From the NCBI GenBank assembly GCA_031275525.1, contig JAISOP010000194.1, forward strand, positions 1 through 20,783: DNA of 20,783 bases. The letters are read 5' to 3'. This document shows, in pieces, positions 1 through 7,218 of this stretch. Position 1 is the stretch's first letter. Each line of letters starts with the position of its first letter. This DNA comes from Tannerella sp. (GTDB taxonomy: Bacteria > Bacteroidota > Bacteroidia > Bacteroidales > Tannerellaceae). The position numbers and the translations under genes are program-made. The notes under the pieces were generated by a model. It was not told the DNA's origin and did not search any database. It saw only the letters and a program-made list of their open reading frames with translations.

Positions 1-46
1 TCAATGATTCAAAAGGCTCGTTCTTTTTGAATCATTGAATTTTTTG
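1..46 (+). terminator. Intrinsic terminator of a gene upstream of the window
   Basis: A perfect 14-bp stem (1-14 pairing with 25-38, key bases TGATTCAAAA/TTTTGAATCA) with a 10-base loop is followed by ATTTTTT. This has the shape of a rho-independent terminator reading rightward. The stem is AT-rich, and the left arm may continue beyond the window edge. The gene it ends lies outside the window. Confidence 0.55.
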
Positions 47-80
47 TCTGAACGGTGATTTTTGTGATTTTTGTGATTGG
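44..80 (+). repeat. Period-9 TGTGATTTT repeat, copy 1
   Basis: TTGTCTGAAC is followed by three units close to TGTGATTTT. The same leader and unit type recur in the same orientation at 20592-20637, at the other end of the window. It is non-coding and looks like a dispersed intergenic repeat. Confidence 0.55.
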
Positions 81-119
81 AATGATATTCAAATAACAGA
101 TGTGACCGACGCTCCGCCC

Positions 120-143
120 CCCCCTCTCCTTGTGGAGAGGGGG
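120..143. repeat. 10-bp GC hairpin (CCCCCTCTCC-TTGT-GGAGAGGGGG)
   Basis: This is a perfect 10-bp inverted repeat with a TTGT loop, followed by GTCGGGGGGAG. A degraded relative (CTCCTTGCGGGGAGGGGCCGGG) sits at about 9955-9976, so this looks like a dispersed element. No T-run follows, so it is not called a terminator. Confidence 0.5.
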
Positions 144-178
144 TCGGGGGGAGAAGTTATAGTTTCTATGTAGTTCTG

Positions 179-280
179 TTCCCCCGAGGCTTAAAAGCCC
201 TAACAGACCTAAAAGCCCTAAACGCCTTAAAAGCTTCGCTCCATTCCCTGAATACACAAAACCATGCCGCGCAAAGTATA
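179..280. repeat. Composite dispersed repeat, copy 1
   Basis: The element starts GAGGCTTAAAAGCCCTAA, continues through TAAAAGCCCTAA units and TCCCTGAATA, and ends in a 26-base core at 255-280 (CACAAAACCATGC...GCAAAGTATA). The same order of parts recurs at 2631-2722, and the core alone recurs at 4908-4933. The two full copies have identical cores. The inner part has different numbers of the TAAAAGCCC unit in the two copies. Confidence 0.65.
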
Positions 281-360
281 GCGCGCCGCTTTTTCGTACA
301 TAAAACCCCGCCTTTCGTACAAAACTTCCCAACGGTTCGTGCAGCATTGCGGGGAAACTC

Positions 361-368
361 TATCTTTG
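361..368 (+). promoter_or_regulatory. Bacteroidota -7 promoter box TATCTTTG
   Basis: TATCTTTG fits the Bacteroidota -7 consensus TAnnTTTG exactly. TTCG at 336-339 lies 21 bases upstream, close to the -33 TTTG element. The box is 42 bases before the ATG of the small ORF at 411, giving a leader of about 35 bases. No other gene follows until 1082. Confidence 0.5.
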
Positions 369-410
369 CCGCTGTTTTTGTAGCAATCAATTTGTATAGA
401 TTTTAACGAC

Positions 411-545
411 ATGTCATTTACGGATAAAAATAGAAGAGACTTATTCTCCCGGTACACCACCACTGCTACCGCCCTACAGACGGGCGTTGCGGAGGCAGGG
501 TCATCCGTAATGTTAAAATCCCCCCCCCCCCCATACAAATTTTAA
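411..545 (+). CDS. Small ORF (44 aa) running through a C13 tract
   Basis: An ATG at 411 opens a 44-codon frame beginning MSFTDKNRRDLFSRYTT and ending PPPPYKF, with stop TAA at 543-545. I do not recognise the protein, and no signal peptide or membrane segment is visible. What supports it is a good -7 box 42 bases upstream. The oddity is a run of 13 C at 520-532, which encodes the prolines. If the run were 12 or 15 bases the frame would stay open to the TAA at 874-876, giving a protein of about 154 residues (12 C), rich in Ser, Thr and Arg. It could therefore be a phase-variable gene, a gene broken by a homopolymer sequencing error, or chance open frame in intergenic DNA. Codon use gives no clear support, so confidence is low. 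Confidence 0.3.
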   Translation: MSFTDKNRRDLFSRYTTTATALQTGVAEAGSSVMLKSPPPPYKF

Positions 546-1081
546 CTTAAGAGCATTATTTATTTCACAATTCGCCTCCGCCTCTTCTCGCGGAGACGTC
601 CACTCCAAACGCACATCTTACATATATTATTATAGCAGCCGCGCCAACACGCTCCAAAGCCTGTTGCGCGTCCGTCCCCCGTTCGATGGTACGACCCTTC
701 GGTTGGCGTTCACGCAACCGGTATGCCGGTATTCCCAAAATCATTTCGGGAACTCCCAAACCGACGTCGAAAAGACCCGCATCGGCTTGGGCATCTTACT
801 AAGAAACAATCCGTTTCCGGTGTCTCAAGCCACCGGAACGGCAGGTAATAAACGAATCCCCAGTATTCATTTTTAATTCAAAAGAAAATGAACCCTGTCA
901 TGAATCATTCAAATTTCTCTGTGAAACTCTGTGTCTTCTCCATGAAACCATGTAAGATTTACTACGTTCTTTTTTCTTACAGGGAGAGACACAGAGCCAC
1001 ACGGGGAAATTCGGAAGAATGGAAAAAGAATTTTGAATATCATTTATTTAATTAGATAACAACCAACTAAAAAGAAAACGT
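546..1081. other. Gene-poor stretch with two hairpins
   Basis: No convincing gene was found. One + strand frame is open from the C tract to 876 (see the finding on the C13 ORF). Two inverted repeats are visible. At 811-841, CCGTTTCCGGTG pairs with CACCGGAACGG across an 8-base loop with one bulge. At 927-996, CTCTGTGTCTTCTCC pairs with GGAGAGACACAGAG. The second resembles the 'CTCTGTGTCT' repeats scattered in many bacterial intergenic regions. No clear promoter for the gene at 1082 was identified. Confidence 0.5.
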
Positions 1082-2377
1082 ATGAAAAAGAAAATTTTTA
1101 CTTTGTGTGTAATCAGCTTTTTGCTGAGTAGTGTGTTCTCGAATGTGAGAGCAATAGAATTAGTGAAGGGGAAGGTGCTCTCTCCGCCGTCTTTTGAATC
1201 TCCAATTGCTGTAACTACAACAAGAACGGCAGAATATTTTTTTGTCGACTGCCCAGTTGATGTATCCTTTAACTTGAGTGGGTTTATTGTGAGTAATGCC
1301 GCTGCGGGCGCAATTAATAACAGGAAGGATACTATTGTGGTTTATCGTAATGGTGAGGTACTTGATAGTATTGTTTTGGGAACCGGTGGGTATGTTGAGC
1401 TACCAACGAATAACCCGTCCTCCTTTGATTTCTCATACCCCCTGAAGCCGGGGAGCAAATCAGGCTCCGTGACTTTCACGTTTAAGTATATTGAGACTAC
1501 CACAACGAATGTCTATTCCATTGGAAGTTTTACATGGAAGGTTTATGAGTATCCAACGGTAAGCACCACTGTTGACTTGAAGGGCAACTTGCAGACCATT
1601 TATGATGCTTTCTATGACCGGACGACGCAGTTTCCCGGGGAAGTATCATTTACTGTAACAGGCGGGTCTCCGGATTTGGAATACAACCCGTATAGCGGGG
1701 CTGCGGGTCACTGGCGTAAAGTTGGGGGAGACAAAACGATCACACTCAAAGACCTTGAGGTCCAGAATCTGATTCCGGGTTCCACCATTGTGCTGCAAGA
1801 ACCTCACGGTTGTAAGACTGGAAACCTCGCGACTTTCGTGGTTCCGGAAGAGTCATCGACGTCCACTGTACCCAGCCGCCCGGTTTATCTTCCCAAGGTA
1901 GCAGGCGCTACGCTGATTCCGGGTGAAGGGACTCATTTTGTGCCGAGCGGGAAAAGTTTCTCCTTCCAGATACTCCCGAAGGGCGATAATGCCGGCTTAA
2001 AACCGGAAGTAACGACGGGAGAACGCAATATTCCTCTGCCCGAGGGTGAAGAAGGGATCACCTATAAGCAGATAGGTGAAGATGTCTGGGAAGTCACCAT
2101 CCTTGGCGTACAGGAAGCGATCAACGTGAACGTATCGTTCCCGACCACGCAATCCTCTACGGGTAATGCCGCCGTGGACGGCAACCGGGTCTGGGGTGCG
2201 GAAGGCGCCGCATACATCACCTCCGCCACAGCGGGCAGCGCCGGTATCTACAGCAGCACAGGCGCGTTGGTGAAAACCGTTGCCTACCCGGCCGGTACAA
2301 CCACTGTTCCGCTTCCGGCCGGCTTCTACATCATCTCGCAGGGTGGCAGCAACAATTATAAAGTGATTGTGAAATAA
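1082..2377 (+). CDS. Secreted protein of unknown function with Bacteroidales C-terminal domain
   Basis: This is a 431-residue protein. Residues 1-24 form a Sec signal peptide (Lys-rich start, then a hydrophobic core), with cleavage likely after VRA. Residues 25 to about 250 are Thr/Ser/Val-rich and probably beta-sheet, with no recognised domain. Residues of about 270-350 look like a second beta domain. The last 70 residues (GIYSSTGALVKTV ... LPAGFYIIS ... NYKVIVK) resemble the C-terminal domain of many exported Bacteroidales proteins (DUF6383-like or related to type IX sorting domains). That suggests export to the cell surface. It stands alone between long gaps and has its own terminator. Base composition changes inside the gene: the 5' two-thirds is AT-richer than the 3' third. 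The function is unknown; the reading frame itself is well supported. Confidence 0.85.
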   Translation: MKKKIFTLCVISFLLSSVFSNVRAIELVKGKVLSPPSFESPIAVTTTRTAEYFFVDCPVDVSFNLSGFIVSNAAAGAINNRKDTIVVYRNGEVLDSIVLGTGGYVELPTNNPSSFDFSYPLKPGSKSGSVTFTFKYIETTTTNVYSIGSFTWKVYEYPTVSTTVDLKGNLQTIYDAFYDRTTQFPGEVSFTVTGGSPDLEYNPYSGAAGHWRKVGGDKTITLKDLEVQNLIPGSTIVLQEPHGCKTGNLATFVVPEESSTSTVPSRPVYLPKVAGATLIPGEGTHFVPSGKSFSFQILPKGDNAGLKPEVTTGERNIPLPEGEEGITYKQIGEDVWEVTILGVQEAINVNVSFPTTQSSTGNAAVDGNRVWGAEGAAYITSATAGSAGIYSSTGALVKTVAYPAGTTTVPLPAGFYIISQGGSNNYKVIVK

Positions 2378-2400
2378 ACACAGGAGTTTACTTACAACGA

Positions 2401-2439
2401 AAAATCCCGGGGCCTGTTTAGGGTTCCGGGATTTTTTTT
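2401..2439 (+). terminator. Rho-independent terminator
   Basis: AAAATCCCGG (2401-2410) pairs perfectly with CCGGGATTTT (2426-2435) over a 15-base loop, and the T-run continues to 2439. It lies 24 bases after the stop of the secreted-protein gene and ends that single-gene transcript. Confidence 0.85.
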
Positions 2440-2630
2440 CCGGAGATGGACACGTTTTTGAATGGAGAATTGAGAATTATTTGTCTTTTCCCTTTTTTTC
2501 GTTTATGGGAGCCGCCGGAGACGGTCAGGATTTTTCGCTCATGCGACGTGGCAATTCGGCTATTTTATCACCGGTTACAAACCGGTAAGCGTTTCTGCTG
2601 ATAAATTATACTTTACACGGTGTGGGTTCG

Positions 2631-2722
2631 TTCCCACCGAGGCTTAAAAGCCCTAAACCCTAAAGGGCTTAAAGGATTCGATCTATTCCCTGAATACACA
2701 AAACCATGCCGCGCAAAGTATA
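2631..2722. repeat. Composite dispersed repeat, copy 2
   Basis: It matches the element at 179-280 in the order of its parts: GAGGCTTAAAAGCCCTAA, then CTATTCCCTGAATA (CCATTCCCTGAATA in copy 1), then the 26-base core (2697-2722), which is identical to copy 1. The middle is shorter, with fewer TAAAAGCCC units. It sits directly upstream of the ppk1 promoter region. Confidence 0.65.
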
Positions 2723-2751
2723 GGTCGGCCCTGCGCCCTTGTCCTGCCGAT

Positions 2752-2782
2752 TTTGCTTATTCCGCAAAACTATCTACATTTA
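2752..2782 (+). promoter_or_regulatory. Probable ppk1 promoter
   Basis: TTTG (2752-2755) is followed after 19 bases by TACATTTA (2775-2782). This is close to the Bacteroidota pattern TTTG-N19-21-TAnnTTTG, with one mismatch in the -7 box. Transcription would start only about 10-14 bases before the ATG. Confidence 0.4.
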
Positions 2783-2802
2783 CGCACTTTTGACAGGAGG
2801 AA

Positions 2803-4845
2803 ATGGAAAAAACACCTTATACCTATTTTAAGCGCGATGTGAGTTGGCTGTCATTCAATTATCGCGTGTTGCTGGAGGCAGCGGATCGAACGTCCCCGGT
2901 GTATGTGCGATTGCATTTTCTTTCGATTTACGCTTCCAATCTGGAGGAATTTTACGAGATACGGGTGGCGGAACATCGCGGGGCCATCCTGCGGAGGAAC
3001 TATGCGGCGGAGAGCATCGAGGTCATCGAATCCACGCTGGAGGAGATTACAACGGAAGTAAACCGCCAGCAGCAGGCTTTTTACCGCCTCTTTCATGAAG
3101 ACGTATTGCCGGAGTTGCGTCGCCAGGGGATTTACCTCTATCAGGAGGCCAAACCCCAACCGTTTCACGAGGAGTTTGTGCGGAACTATTTCGAAGAAGA
3201 GGTCTTTCCCTTCCTCTCGCCGGTAGCCATCGAGACCGGCCTGCGCACCTTTATCCGTGACCGCCGGCTCTACTTAGTCGTCCGCATGGAGCGGAAGACA
3301 ACCCGCGAACCGCATTACGCGCTGATTAAAATCCCGTATGCCAAAGTGCCCCGGTTTGTGCCGCTGCCGGCCCACGGAAACGTGTATTATTATATGTTTA
3401 TCGACGACATCATACGGGTCAACCTGCCCCACGTTTTTCCGGGATATGAAATTACCGGATGCTACAGTATCAAGATTTCGCGCGATGCGGATATTTACCT
3501 GGAGGAGGAGAACCCGGCAAACATGCTCCAGACCATCCGCCGGAAGGTGAAGAAACGGAAAATCGGGGCGCTGAGCCGTTTCATGTACGACAGTGCGATG
3601 CCGGCTGACTTCCTGGCCGCGGTATGCCGGGCGTTCCACATCGCGGAAGAAGACCTGGTGCTGGGCGGGCGTTACATGAACCTGCAGGACTTGAGCAAAC
3701 TGCCCAATCCGAAGGGCGACTTGCTGACGCAGGCGGTTCCGCCGCCGATGTGCGTGCCCTGCCTGGACCGGATGGCGTCGGTCTTCCGGGCGGTGGAGGA
3801 GCGCGACGTCCTGCTGCATTTCCCCTACCAGTCGTTCGACTACCTGATTGGCTTCCTCGCGGAAGCGGCCTCCGACCCGGAGGTGGAGGAAATCAAGATT
3901 ACGCAGTATCGCGTGGCTGAAAATTCCGCCGTGATAGACACGCTGCTCCGGGCCGCCGGGAACGGTAAACGGGTGACGGTCTTTGTCGAACTGAAGGCCC
4001 GTTTCGACGAGGAAAACAACATGTCCACAGCCGAACGGATGGAACAGGCGGGGATTAAAATCATTTACAGCATCCCGGGACTGAAGGTTCATGCGAAGGT
4101 GGCGGTGATCCTCCGTAAGGGGGGACTGCCCGGTTTTGCGTACCTGAGTACCGGCAACTTCAACGAGAAGACGGCAAAGACCTATTCGGACATGGCGCTG
4201 TTGACCTGCGAGCGGGCCATCATTGCCGAAGCCTGGCAGGTGTTTTCCGTGTTGGAGGGTGAACCGGTAGAACCTCAGTTCCGTCATTTGCTGGTCGCCC
4301 GTTTCAACATGGTGCCGGAACTGGTGCGGATGATGCGGCGCGAAACCGACCATGTGAAAGCCGGCCGGAAAGGGCGCATTATTTTAAAAATGAACGGGCT
4401 GCACGACGAACGGATGATCGACGAACTGTACCGTGCCTCGGAGGGCGGCGTGGAAATTGACCTGATTGTGCGCGGCATCTGCTGTCTGGTGCCCAATCAG
4501 CCCTACAGCCGTCATATCCGCATCACCCGCATTGTGGACATGTACCTCGAACATGCACGGGTGTGGTATTTCTACAACGACGGCGCGGAAGACGTCTATC
4601 TCTCGTCGGCCGACTGGATGAACCGCAACCTCCACCGTCGCATCGAAACGGCCTTTCCCATCCTCGTACCGGACATCAAGCGGGAAATCCTGGATATACT
4701 GCAAATCCAGCTGTGCGACAACGTCAAAGCCTGTTATATCGACGAACGGTTGCGCAATGTCTTCAAGCACGACCCGGCCGCCCGGCAGTCGCCCATACGT
4801 GCGCAGGAAGCTATCTATGAATATATCCGGAAACGAAGCCGGTGA
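2803..4845 (+). CDS. ppk1: Polyphosphate kinase 1
   Basis: PPK1 reversibly transfers the gamma-phosphate of ATP to a growing inorganic polyphosphate chain and is linked to stress survival and phosphate storage. The 680 residues match the family size. The N-terminal helical domain covers about 1-110 (starts YFKRDVSWLSFNYRVL), a middle domain about 115-310, and two phospholipase-D-like C-terminal domains about 320-490 and 500-670. His430 in GLKVHAKVAVI is the expected autophosphorylated histidine, and His584 in LEHARVWYF, followed by VYLSSADWMNRNL, is the second conserved one. The start is supported by AGGAGG at 2795-2800 and by the family-typical N-terminus. It appears to be transcribed alone. 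No clear terminator was found after it, so read-through toward mce is possible, although mce has its own promoter box. Confidence 0.96.
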   Translation: MEKTPYTYFKRDVSWLSFNYRVLLEAADRTSPVYVRLHFLSIYASNLEEFYEIRVAEHRGAILRRNYAAESIEVIESTLEEITTEVNRQQQAFYRLFHEDVLPELRRQGIYLYQEAKPQPFHEEFVRNYFEEEVFPFLSPVAIETGLRTFIRDRRLYLVVRMERKTTREPHYALIKIPYAKVPRFVPLPAHGNVYYYMFIDDIIRVNLPHVFPGYEITGCYSIKISRDADIYLEEENPANMLQTIRRKVKKRKIGALSRFMYDSAMPADFLAAVCRAFHIAEEDLVLGGRYMNLQDLSKLPNPKGDLLTQAVPPPMCVPCLDRMASVFRAVEERDVLLHFPYQSFDYLIGFLAEAASDPEVEEIKITQYRVAENSAVIDTLLRAAGNGKRVTVFVELKARFDEENNMSTAERMEQAGIKIIYSIPGLKVHAKVAVILRKGGLPGFAYLSTGNFNEKTAKTYSDMALLTCERAIIAEAWQVFSVLEGEPVEPQFRHLLVARFNMVPELVRMMRRETDHVKAGRKGRIILKMNGLHDERMIDELYRASEGGVEIDLIVRGICCLVPNQPYSRHIRITRIVDMYLEHARVWYFYNDGAEDVYLSSADWMNRNLHRRIETAFPILVPDIKREILDILQIQLCDNVKACYIDERLRNVFKHDPAARQSPIRAQEAIYEYIRKRSR

Positions 4846-4907
4846 TAGGAAAACGAATCGGTGAATGGCATACAATGACGGCGGGGCAATTCGCAGAACC
4901 GGCCATG

Positions 4908-4933
4908 CACAAAACCATGCTACGCAAAGTATA
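4908..4933. repeat. Dispersed 26-base core repeat, copy 3
   Basis: CACAAAACCATGC-TA-CGCAAAGTATA differs from the cores at 255-280 and 2697-2722 only in two central bases (TA instead of CG). The longer flanking part of the composite element is absent here. Confidence 0.6.
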
Positions 4934-4979
4934 AAAATAAATTTCTCCGCCACCACAAAGCGATTATAATAATTTTCCC

Positions 4980-4987
4980 TACCTTTG
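4980..4987 (+). promoter_or_regulatory. -7 promoter box of the mce-mmd operon (TACCTTTG)
   Basis: TACCTTTG fits the Bacteroidota -7 consensus TAnnTTTG exactly and is followed by CCG, as is common in these promoters. It lies 38 bases before the mce ATG. A convincing -33 TTTG was not found at the usual spacing. Confidence 0.6.
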
Positions 4988-5025
4988 CCGCCGAAATTAT
5001 TTACTTTTTTAAAGACAAAAGATAT

Positions 5026-5436
5026 ATGGATATTTCTTACATTGAGCATTTGGGTATCGCGGTAAAAAGCATTGACGCTCATTTACCGTATTATGAAAAC
5101 GTATTGGGTTTAAAGTGTTACAACATCGAGGAGGTGGCCGACCAGCAGGTGAAGACCGCCTTTTTCAGGGTCGGGCAAACGAAAATCGAACTGCTGGAGC
5201 CTACAAATGCAAACAGTACCATTGCAAAGTTTATTGAAAAGAGAGGCGAAGGGATTCATCACATCGCCTTTGCCGTCCCGTCCGTACAGGCGGCGCTCGA
5301 CGAAGCCGCTTCCAACGGCGTACAACTGATCGACCCGGCGCCGCGTGCCGGAGCCGAAGGGCTGAGCATCGCCTTCCTGCATCCCAAATCGACGGGCGGC
5401 GTCCTGACCGAGCTTTGCATGAACGCACCTAAATAA
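5026..5436 (+). CDS. mce: Methylmalonyl-CoA epimerase
   Basis: The enzyme interconverts the (R)- and (S)-methylmalonyl-CoA epimers. This links the B12-dependent mutase to the decarboxylase in the succinate-propionate pathway. The 136 residues are the normal size for this member of the vicinal oxygen chelate (VOC) metalloenzyme superfamily, with two beta-alpha-beta-beta-beta repeats. Expected metal-site residues are visible: His8 (IEHLGIAV), His78/His79 (GIHHIAFAV) and Glu129 (GGVLTELC), with Glu55 (TKIELLEP) close to the fourth site. It comes first in the gene set, 219 bases before mmdA, an arrangement familiar from Bacteroidales. A -7 box lies 38 bases upstream. Function is well supported by motifs and neighbours. 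The mutase itself is not in this window. Confidence 0.95.
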   Translation: MDISYIEHLGIAVKSIDAHLPYYENVLGLKCYNIEEVADQQVKTAFFRVGQTKIELLEPTNANSTIAKFIEKRGEGIHHIAFAVPSVQAALDEAASNGVQLIDPAPRAGAEGLSIAFLHPKSTGGVLTELCMNAPK

Positions 5437-5523
5437 CCGAAACCACAATTCATTAATCATATATATTCGGGAATGACATACCGGAACGCTGATGATCGGC
5501 CTCGCCCGTATTCCATAAAACAG

Positions 5524-5598
5524 GACGTCGCCCGGCGTCGAGACAAGACGTCGCCCGACGTCTCACCGAGACGCAACCCGACGTCGAGGCCGGACGTC
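5524..5598. repeat. Cluster of GACGTC palindromes
   Basis: Within 75 bases there are five GACGTC sites (5524, 5547, 5557, 5580, 5593) and one GGCGTC (5534), mostly set in GACGTCGCCCGACGTC-type or GAGAC contexts. The neighbouring copies are inverted relative to each other and can form several alternative hairpins. The cluster lies in the 219-base gap between mce and mmdA. Confidence 0.65.
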
Positions 5599-5612
5599 GT
5601 ACTTCACACAAC

Positions 5613-5645
5613 TTTTAGTTTTTAGTTCTTAGTTTTTAGTTTAAT
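5613..5645 (+). repeat. TTTTTAGT short tandem repeat before mmdA
   Basis: The sequence reads CTTTTAGTTTTTAGTTCTTAGTTTTTAGTTTAA, a low-complexity tract of TTTTTAGT-like units. Such AT-rich tracts are common ahead of Bacteroidota genes. No -7 box consensus was recognised in it. Confidence 0.4.
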
Positions 5646-5655
5646 CAATTTATTA

Positions 5656-7209
5656 ATGAGTAATCAACTTGAAAAAGTAAGGGAACTGATTGCCCTGCGC
5701 GATCAGGCGCGGCTGGGCGGCGGCGAAAAAGCCATCGACAAACAGCACGAACGCGGCAAGTATACCGCTCGCGAACGGATCTCCATGCTGCTGGACGAAA
5801 ACAGCTTTGAGGAGATGGACATGTTTGTGAAACACCGCTGCACGAACTTCGGACAGGAAAAGAAAACGTTCCTGGGCGATGGCGTAGTGACCGGCAGCGG
5901 CACCATTGAAGGACGGCTGGTCTATATTTTCGCACAGGATTTCACCGTCTTCGGCGGATCGCTGTCGGAAACCATGGCCCAGAAAATCTGCAAGGTGATG
6001 GACATGGCCATGAAAATGGGTGCACCCTGCATCGGCATCAACGACTCGGGCGGCGCCCGCATCCAGGAAGGCATTAACGCCCTGGCCGGCTATTCGGAGA
6101 TTTTCCAGCGCAACATCCTGGCCTCCGGCGTGATCCCGCAGATCTCCGGCATCTTCGGCCCCTGCGCCGGCGGAGCCGTGTATTCCCCGGCGCTGACTGA
6201 CTTTACGCTGATGACGGAAGGAACGTCCTACATGTTCCTGACCGGCCCGAAGGTCGTCAAGTCCGTGACCGGCGAAGACGTCGACCAGGAGAACCTGGGC
6301 GGCGCAAGCGTACACTCGACCCGGTCGGGCGTCACCCACTTCACCGCCAAAACGGAGGAAGAAGGGCTGGCCATGATTCGCAAACTGCTCAGCTACATCC
6401 CGCAGAACAACCTCGAGGAGGCGCCTTACGTGGAATGTACCGACCCGATTGACCGCCTGGACGACATCCTGAACGACATCATCCCCGACAGCGCCAACCA
6501 GGCCTACGACATGTACGAGGTCATCGGCACGATTGTCGACAACAACGAGTTCTTCGAAGTCCAGCAGGACTATGCCAAGAACATCATCATCGGCTTTGCC
6601 CGCTTCAACGGACAGTCCGTAGGGATTGTGGCCAATCAGCCGAAATACCTGGCCGGCGTGCTGGACTGCAACGCTTCGCGCAAGGGTGCGCGGTTCGTAC
6701 GCTTCTGCGATGCGTTCAACATCCCGCTGGTGACGCTGGTCGACGTGCCGGGCTTCCTTCCGGGAACGGGACAGGAATACAACGGCGTCATCCTGCACGG
6801 TGCAAAACTGCTCTACGCCTACGGCGAGGCGACGGTGCCGAAAGTGACCGTAACGCTGCGCAAGTCCTACGGCGGTTCGCACATCGTGATGAGTTGCAAG
6901 CAGCTGCGCGGAGACCTGAACTATGCCTGGCCGACGGCCGAAATCGCCGTCATGGGCGGCGCGGGTGCAGCCGAGGTACTGTATGCCCGGGAAATCAGGG
7001 ACGCCGCCGACCCGGCCGCGCTGATGGCCGGGAAGATAAGCGAATACAACAAACTGTTTGCCAATCCCTACAATGCGGCCAGATACGGCTATATCGACGA
7101 CGTGATCGAGCCGCGCAATACGCGCTTCCGCGTCACCCGCGCCCTGCAGCAGTTGCAGACGAAAAAGCTGACGAACCCGGCGAAAAAGCACGGCAATATT
7201 CCACTCTAA
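5656..7209 (+). CDS. mmdA: Methylmalonyl-CoA decarboxylase alpha subunit (carboxyltransferase)
   Basis: This is the carboxyltransferase subunit. It moves the carboxyl group of (S)-methylmalonyl-CoA to biotin on the carrier protein, releasing propionyl-CoA. The 517 residues are typical for the acyl-CoA carboxylase beta family. The N-terminal half carries the oxyanion motif NDSGGARIQEG (Gly132-Gly133) and GPCAGGAVYSPALTDF. The C-terminal half carries DVPGFLPGTGQEYNG and the second Gly-Gly in RKSYGGSH (406-407). On sequence alone it could be a propionyl-CoA carboxylase beta subunit. The adjoining OadG-like, biotin-carrier and membrane beta genes make the Na+-pumping decarboxylase far more likely. 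It is followed after 9 bases by the OadG-like gene. The start ATG follows an AT-rich leader with no strong Shine-Dalgarno sequence. Confidence 0.94.
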   Translation: MSNQLEKVRELIALRDQARLGGGEKAIDKQHERGKYTARERISMLLDENSFEEMDMFVKHRCTNFGQEKKTFLGDGVVTGSGTIEGRLVYIFAQDFTVFGGSLSETMAQKICKVMDMAMKMGAPCIGINDSGGARIQEGINALAGYSEIFQRNILASGVIPQISGIFGPCAGGAVYSPALTDFTLMTEGTSYMFLTGPKVVKSVTGEDVDQENLGGASVHSTRSGVTHFTAKTEEEGLAMIRKLLSYIPQNNLEEAPYVECTDPIDRLDDILNDIIPDSANQAYDMYEVIGTIVDNNEFFEVQQDYAKNIIIGFARFNGQSVGIVANQPKYLAGVLDCNASRKGARFVRFCDAFNIPLVTLVDVPGFLPGTGQEYNGVILHGAKLLYAYGEATVPKVTVTLRKSYGGSHIVMSCKQLRGDLNYAWPTAEIAVMGGAGAAEVLYAREIRDAADPAALMAGKISEYNKLFANPYNAARYGYIDDVIEPRNTRFRVTRALQQLQTKKLTNPAKKHGNIPL

Positions 7210-7218
7210 CCGGACTGC

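Larger units (their letters stand above)
2440..2802. other. Intergenic stretch with repeats and the ppk1 promoter
   Basis: No gene is seen. The stretch holds a GAGAATTGAGAATT motif near 2464 (the same motif occurs near 20480), a small palindrome ACCGGTT-ACA-AACCGGT at 2570-2586, the second composite dispersed repeat (2631-2722) and a promoter-like sequence just before ppk1. Confidence 0.5.

Noticed and set aside
664..876. Stand-alone 70-residue gene starting at TTG 664
   Set aside because: There is no promoter, ribosome site or recognisable domain. It is only of interest as the continuation of the frame from 411 if the C run changes length.
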